Source: SAR202 cluster bacterium bin22 (GTDB lineage: Bacteria; Chloroflexota; Dehalococcoidia; Lucifugimonadales; UBA3495). From it: 64,000 nt of DNA. Made by a program: the position numbers and the translations under genes. The stretch spans positions 62,001-126,000 of the forward strand of contig MPMM01000009.1 of assembly GCA_002238505.1 (NCBI GenBank). The letters run 5' to 3'. Position 1 is the stretch's first letter. The number at the start of each line of letters is the position of its first letter. A model generated the notes under the pieces. That model was not told the origin of the DNA, searched no databases, and saw nothing but the letters and a program-made list of their open reading frames with translations. Shown here in pieces: positions 60,698 to 64,000 of the stretch.

Positions 60698-60775
60698 CCC
60701 TTCCCCGTTGATGGGGGAAGGTCGGGATAGCGGTGACGCCCTCATTCAATCCTGTCCATCCTGTCCATCCATGTT
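60698..60775. repeat. Two joined dispersed repeats
   Basis: CCTTCCCC (60699-60706) pairs with GGGGGAAGG (60713-60721), the family seen at 6146. It is followed by the ATCCTGTCCATCCTGTCC element (60741-60775), the family seen at 2724 and 30246. Confidence 0.65.
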
Positions 60776-60785
60776 CGACCTTCGC

Positions 60786-61733
60786 CTACCCCCCAATCGC
60801 CTCCAGCCCCGCCTCTTCCCGCGCGTCGTTGATGTGTTCCAGCACCCGTACTTCCAGCGGGGCCATTTCGTAGCCTACGTCGGCCAGCATGCGGCTGTTG
60901 TCCACCAGGTAAACGTGGGGGACGGCCTGCTGGCCGGTGGTTATCTGCGCGTCGGGGATGAAGCGGCGCACCATATCGGCCATGTCGCCGATGGTGGCCA
61001 GGTGGCCGCCGGTGAGGTAAACGTGGTGGTTCAGGTCGCCGGACAGGACCACCTGCACAAAGACTTCCGCCGCGTCCTCGGCATGAATCATGGGCGACGC
61101 CTCGTCGGGATTGAAGGGCATGGCCACCGGGCACCCCAGGGCTGGCAGCGACACCATCAGGCCGCCAATCATGCCCGTCATGCCGGTAGTGCGGCCGTGA
61201 CCAAAGACAGTGCCGATGCGAATGCCCCGCAGGTCCAGCCCGTACCGGTCCCGGTATTTCCATGCGGAGAAGTCGTTGGCCGCCTTGGTCATGCCGTAAA
61301 CGTTGATGGGCGCGGACAGGTCGTCCTCAACCAGGGGCCGCTCACCAAAAGTCTCCTGCACCCCGTACACCGCAATGGAACTGGCGTACACGACCCGTTC
61401 CACGCTGGTCCACCGGGCCACCTCAAAGACATTGTTGGTGCCGACGATATTCACCTGCATCCCGAAGTGGGGCCGGTCCTCGGTATCCGGCGGCAGCAGG
61501 GCCGCCATATGGATAATGCGGGTGACGCCGTGGGTGTTCACCGCCTCCAGCAAATGGGGAATCTGGGTAATGTCGCCCCGGTAGAAGGGGACGTCGGCCA
61601 GGTGCCGGTGCAGGGGCAGGTTGCTGCGGGGCGGCGCCAGGTCAAAGGACATCACATCCTCGCCCCGCTCCTGCAGTTTTCGAATGATGCGGGAACCGAT
61701 AAGGCCGTTGCCCCCGGTAACCATAACTGTCAT
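60786..61733 (-). CDS. NAD-dependent epimerase/dehydratase
   Basis: This 315-residue protein is an extended SDR. The NAD-binding motif VTGGNGLIGSRI is at the start, and MDIRHMAALLPPDTED-like residues (here IIHMAALLPPDTED) lie near residue 70. The catalytic part reads YASSIAVYG with the Tyr-x3-Lys pair in YGMTKAAND. Such enzymes modify nucleotide sugars or related compounds; the substrate is unknown. The ATG at 61733 is chosen because GGAGTG precedes it and TGGNGLIG is then near the N-terminus; an upstream in-frame start would add 29 residues. Confidence 0.88.
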   Translation of the reverse strand: MTVMVTGGNGLIGSRIIRKLQERGEDVMSFDLAPPRSNLPLHRHLADVPFYRGDITQIPHLLEAVNTHGVTRIIHMAALLPPDTEDRPHFGMQVNIVGTNNVFEVARWTSVERVVYASSIAVYGVQETFGERPLVEDDLSAPINVYGMTKAANDFSAWKYRDRYGLDLRGIRIGTVFGHGRTTGMTGMIGGLMVSLPALGCPVAMPFNPDEASPMIHAEDAAEVFVQVVLSGDLNHHVYLTGGHLATIGDMADMVRRFIPDAQITTGQQAVPHVYLVDNSRMLADVGYEMAPLEVRVLEHINDAREEAGLEAIGG

Positions 61734-61770
61734 AGTCACTCCTCCGATTTGGCTGGGGTTTGGTTCAGGA

Positions 61771-62505
61771 TCAAACTTCACGAAAAGAAAATCGGAATGA
61801 ATACGCCATGAGAGAAACATTAGGCACCGCCCTGGCGGCGGCGATTAAACGTGGTTCAAATTCGCCAGCGATCAGTATTCCCCGAACAGGGTAGTCTGGC
61901 TCCTTAGCCATACTCCCCACGTATGAAAGCAATTGTCCGATGGCGGCGAGGTTAGCTCTGCCCGCTTTTAGCTCAATTACTACCGAACGGCCTTCCGCGT
62001 CTTCAGCAGTAATGTCTATCCTCCCTGTCTCAACATTCTTCTCAGAACCGCCGTCTATAATTGTCAGGCCAGTCTCAAGCTGCTGAATATTGGATCTAAG
62101 GGCGGATTGCAAGTCCTTTTCCAGGCGAAATTGAGACTCGTCAGGGGGATACTCTGGAACAGATTCAGGGAATGGACGACGAACTTCAGGCGCGGAACCG
62201 GAAATGTAGAAGGGGTTTAGGTTGATGTTCTGCAAATTGAACACGTTGCCAGGCTTTGTAAGACTGTAAACATTTCCTGTCTTGGCTTCCGTGGAATGCG
62301 GGTTCTGAAATTCACCCTGTGATGATAGAAACCAGTCTCCTTCCGGGGCATGGATCTGCGTAACTTCATGGGTAACCATCAAGTCCAATAGTGGTCTCAG
62401 GCTTCTATTGGTGAGAAGCCGAGTCTCCCCACGGAGAATTCCCTCACTGGTCAGTTCTTCAAGGGAAAAACTGTTCAAGAACTCTTTGATATGTAGAGTG
62501 GTCAT
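61771..62505 (-). CDS. NucS/DUF91-type endonuclease-like protein
   Basis: This 244-residue protein has a C-terminal half (about residues 135-235) that matches the NucS (DUF91) nuclease fold. LEKDLQSALRSNIQQLETGL is followed by GRIDITAEDAEGRSVVIELKAGRANLAAIGQLLSYVGSMA. The metal-binding Asp and the Glu-x-Lys pair (DITAED, VIELKAG) fit a PD-(D/E)XK nuclease. NucS cuts mismatched DNA in Actinobacteria and Archaea; here the N-terminal part has no recognised domain, so the role is uncertain. The ATG at 62505 has GAGGAAAG upstream. It lies between the epimerase and rsmG on the same strand. Confidence 0.82.
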   Translation of the reverse strand: MTTLHIKEFLNSFSLEELTSEGILRGETRLLTNRSLRPLLDLMVTHEVTQIHAPEGDWFLSSQGEFQNPHSTEAKTGNVYSLTKPGNVFNLQNINLNPFYISGSAPEVRRPFPESVPEYPPDESQFRLEKDLQSALRSNIQQLETGLTIIDGGSEKNVETGRIDITAEDAEGRSVVIELKAGRANLAAIGQLLSYVGSMAKEPDYPVRGILIAGEFEPRLIAAARAVPNVSLMAYSFRFSFREV

Positions 62506-62561
62506 GCTTTCCTCAATCCCGGGTCTAGTGTTGCCACTGCATATAAACCCTGGTTCATGTT

Positions 62562-63305
62562 TCACAGCGGCTGCTTTCGGGGCACGCCGTTCCTTCGCGG
62601 GTAATCATCCGGCGTTTCCCTGACCTTCTCTATCACTGCAACCACCCGGTTGTCTTCCAGGCCCGTTGCCTTGACGGGATAAATTGACCTGACGTGGCCA
62701 CCAAGGGTCTGCAAGGCATTTCGCGCCGAAGCCAGTTCCTCCCTCAGGCCCTCGCCGCCATGCTTCCAGGCAGCCACAACACCGCCCTGTCGAACAAAGG
62801 GCAGGGTAATTTCCAGCAGCGTGGGCAGGCGGGCGAGGCCACGGGCCAGGGCCACGTCGTGGGTTTCCCGCAGTTCCGGTTGATGGGCCAGCGTCTCGGC
62901 CCGGCCGGTGTACACCTCAACACTTTCCAGTCCCAGGGTTTCGGCCATGTGGCGCAGGAAACCGGCCTTCTTGCCAGTGGACTCAACCAGGGTCAGGGAC
63001 AGGTCCGGCTGCACCAGTTTCAGGGGCAGTCCTGGAAAGCCGGCGCCGGCCCCCACGTCCACCACCCTTGCGTTTTCAGGAAGCCGACCGCCCAGGGCGG
63101 GCAACAGGGTCAGCGAGTCCAGGAAGTGTTTCACCTGCACTTCAGGGTAGTCGATGACGGAGGTCAGGTTCATTCGAGTGTTCCAGTCGGCCAGTTCACG
63201 GTAATAGATCTCGAACTGTTCCAGCTGGGGGGCGTCAAGCAAAAGGCCCAGTTCCACGGCTGACTGGGCCAAGAGTTGCATGGGTTGCAGTTGTTGTGTA
63301 TTCAC
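62562..63305 (-). CDS. rsmG: 16S rRNA (guanine(527)-N7)-methyltransferase RsmG
   Basis: This 247-residue protein matches RsmG (GidB), which methylates G527 of 16S rRNA with S-adenosylmethionine. The SAM-binding motif is VVDVGAGAGFPGLPLKLVQPDLSLTLVES (about residues 84-112). It is followed by FLRHMAETLGLESVEVYTGRAET and a late VAWKHG-like part, here VVAAWKHGGEG. The start is GTG at 63305, or ATG 63281 as an alternative. Length is normal. rsmG is often near the replication origin with parA or mnmG, but here the neighbours are a NucS-like and a Uma2-like gene. Confidence 0.95.
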   Translation of the reverse strand: MNTQQLQPMQLLAQSAVELGLLLDAPQLEQFEIYYRELADWNTRMNLTSVIDYPEVQVKHFLDSLTLLPALGGRLPENARVVDVGAGAGFPGLPLKLVQPDLSLTLVESTGKKAGFLRHMAETLGLESVEVYTGRAETLAHQPELRETHDVALARGLARLPTLLEITLPFVRQGGVVAAWKHGGEGLREELASARNALQTLGGHVRSIYPVKATGLEDNRVVAVIEKVRETPDDYPRRNGVPRKQPL

Positions 63306-63339
63306 GAACAGGCGGGGTTTTCCAAAATTGGGGCTGACT

Positions 63340-63891
63340 CTAGGCGAAGATCTCCACCACCGGCATGCTCCAGCCGGGGACGACGTCGCCGCCCTCCAGC
63401 GTATCCTGGTCGGTCAGTGTTATCGGCTCCCTGCCGGGACTATGGACGGCGGCTACCCGGCGGCGGGGATCAACCACGATCACCATCCTGGTCCCGGCGT
63501 TCAACCAGTCTTCCACCTTCTCCGCAACCTCGGTGTAGCGGTCGCTGGGCGATATTACTTCAACGGCCAAGTCGGGCGGGCCAGGGAAGAAGCCATCTAC
63601 GTCACCTACTTCCTCAAATCGTTCGCGGCGCACAAAGGCAGCGTCGGGAACGCGAACATGGTCAGGGTCAGATGCCAGCAGAAAACCCGCTTCGGCAATG
63701 TAAACCTCTCCCAGATTGTTGGTGGCAACATGGTTCATAAGCGACCTGGAGACCTTACCGGCCGACCTTCCGTGTCTAGCTCCCGCTGGCGCCATCTTCT
63801 GCAACTCTCCTCTCACCAGTTCATACCGGTACCCGTCTCCGGGCATATCCAGCAATTCCTCGGCAGTTACCAGTCGGGGCTTGGAAACCAT
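63340..63891 (-). CDS. Uma2 family protein (putative restriction-like nuclease)
   Basis: This 183-residue protein matches the Uma2 (DUF820) family with a PD-(D/E)XK-like fold. The conserved ELLDMPGDGYRYELVRGELQ segment comes early, followed by PDLAVEVISPSDR and a later WLNAGTRMVIVVDPRRR. These proteins are common in Chloroflexota and Cyanobacteria in many copies; their function is unknown, and a nuclease role is a guess. The ATG at 63891 is preferred over GTG 63900 because GGAG is 8 bases before it. The last 100 bp of the window contain nothing recognised. Confidence 0.88.
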   Translation of the reverse strand: MVSKPRLVTAEELLDMPGDGYRYELVRGELQKMAPAGARHGRSAGKVSRSLMNHVATNNLGEVYIAEAGFLLASDPDHVRVPDAAFVRRERFEEVGDVDGFFPGPPDLAVEVISPSDRYTEVAEKVEDWLNAGTRMVIVVDPRRRVAAVHSPGREPITLTDQDTLEGGDVVPGWSMPVVEIFA

Positions 63892-64000
63892 GACCGTCAC
63901 TCCATGCGCGTTTGCTCAATTATCCACCAATTGGGTCCGATTTGCACCCCGGGATAGCCGGCCGCACCTGAGCCGCCTCAATTGACACTGTTAGGTACCC

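Noticed and set aside
1-64000. tRNA, rRNA, tmRNA or SRP RNA genes
   Set aside because: No tRNA-like T-loop consensus with a paired acceptor stem and no conserved rRNA sequence was seen. A covariance-model search was not possible, so small RNAs could have been missed.

Overview
The window is about 64 kb of GC-rich bacterial chromosome that reads like a Chloroflexota genome, probably from the SAR202 or Dehalococcoidia-like side and probably assembled from a metagenome or single cell. This is an inference from gene content: several oligopeptide-type ABC substrate-binding lipoproteins with long Val/Glu or Pro/Ala/Thr linkers, an LVIVD-repeat protein, a luciferase-like oxidoreductase, MaoC and SDR enzymes, a sulfopyruvate-decarboxylase-like pair, a tricarballylate-dehydrogenase-like flavoprotein, MDMPI-fold proteins, and very many short dispersed intergenic repeats. 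No rRNA, tRNA, CRISPR array, transposase or prophage was recognised.

Layout. 1-2.7 kb: the tail of a MmgE/PrpD gene with a strong terminator, a queF-queuosine-precursor-transporter operon, and a rhodanese. 3.3-10.7 kb: a mostly minus-strand block with asnS, an MFS exporter, gatA-gatC, an SDR, two MaoC-type hydratases and a PHP phosphoesterase. 11.1-13.8 kb: a plus-strand thiamine-diphosphate decarboxylase pair behind a near-consensus promoter, then a small membrane protein overlapping a second, divergent beta-like subunit. 13.8-20.8 kb: a DtxR-family metal regulator, a cadherin-like secreted protein, and a divergent ferric-iron ABC system (ATPase on minus; binding protein and fused permease on plus). 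21-27.2 kb: an LVIVD protein, a peptide-binding lipoprotein, the decayed C-terminus of a second copy, and dppB-dppC type permeases. 27.3-34.2 kb: a frameshifted M28 peptidase, an aminotransferase, a stand-alone 5'-3' exonuclease, an EEP-fold nuclease of lower GC, and a dihydropyrimidinase-like hydrolase. 34.3-42.1 kb: another binding lipoprotein and the operon moxR - DUF58 - TgpA-like - ogt, whose transglutaminase core has Ser in place of the usual Cys. 42.1-46.4 kb: two thioredoxin-fold lipoproteins flanked by two direct copies of a 128-130 bp element with terminal inverted repeats, then an orphan CoxS-type ferredoxin subunit. 46.7-51.6 kb: a protein with an internal duplication, a frameshifted binding lipoprotein, a spondin-domain protein, and a six-unit 52/53-bp tandem array. 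51.8-64 kb: a TcuA-like flavoprotein, a low-GC AAA-ATPase plus TOPRIM-like two-gene cassette, tandem MDMPI proteins, an MsrQ-like membrane protein, a luciferase-like oxidoreductase, an MFS transporter, an NAD-dependent epimerase, a NucS-like nuclease, rsmG and a Uma2-family protein.

Themes. The physiology suggested is heterotrophy on peptides, organic acids and possibly sulfonates, with iron uptake and extracytoplasmic thiol chemistry. Four intergenic regions carry TTGACT-type -35 boxes with 15-17 bp spacers, and others carry TTGACA or TTGAAA, so a housekeeping sigma consensus is readable. The most distinctive non-coding signals are the paired inverted-repeat elements around the redoxin lipoproteins, the tandem repeat array, the hairpin leader of the iron-binding protein gene, and a palindrome centred between the -35 and -10 boxes upstream of dppB. 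The most plausible poorly described two-gene system is the ATPase/TOPRIM-like cassette at 53.5-55.0 kb; a defence role is only an inference. Two genes have clear frameshifts (27.3-28.8 kb and 47.9-49.9 kb) and one has a GC-only in-frame insertion (58.8 kb). At least some of these may be sequencing or assembly errors.
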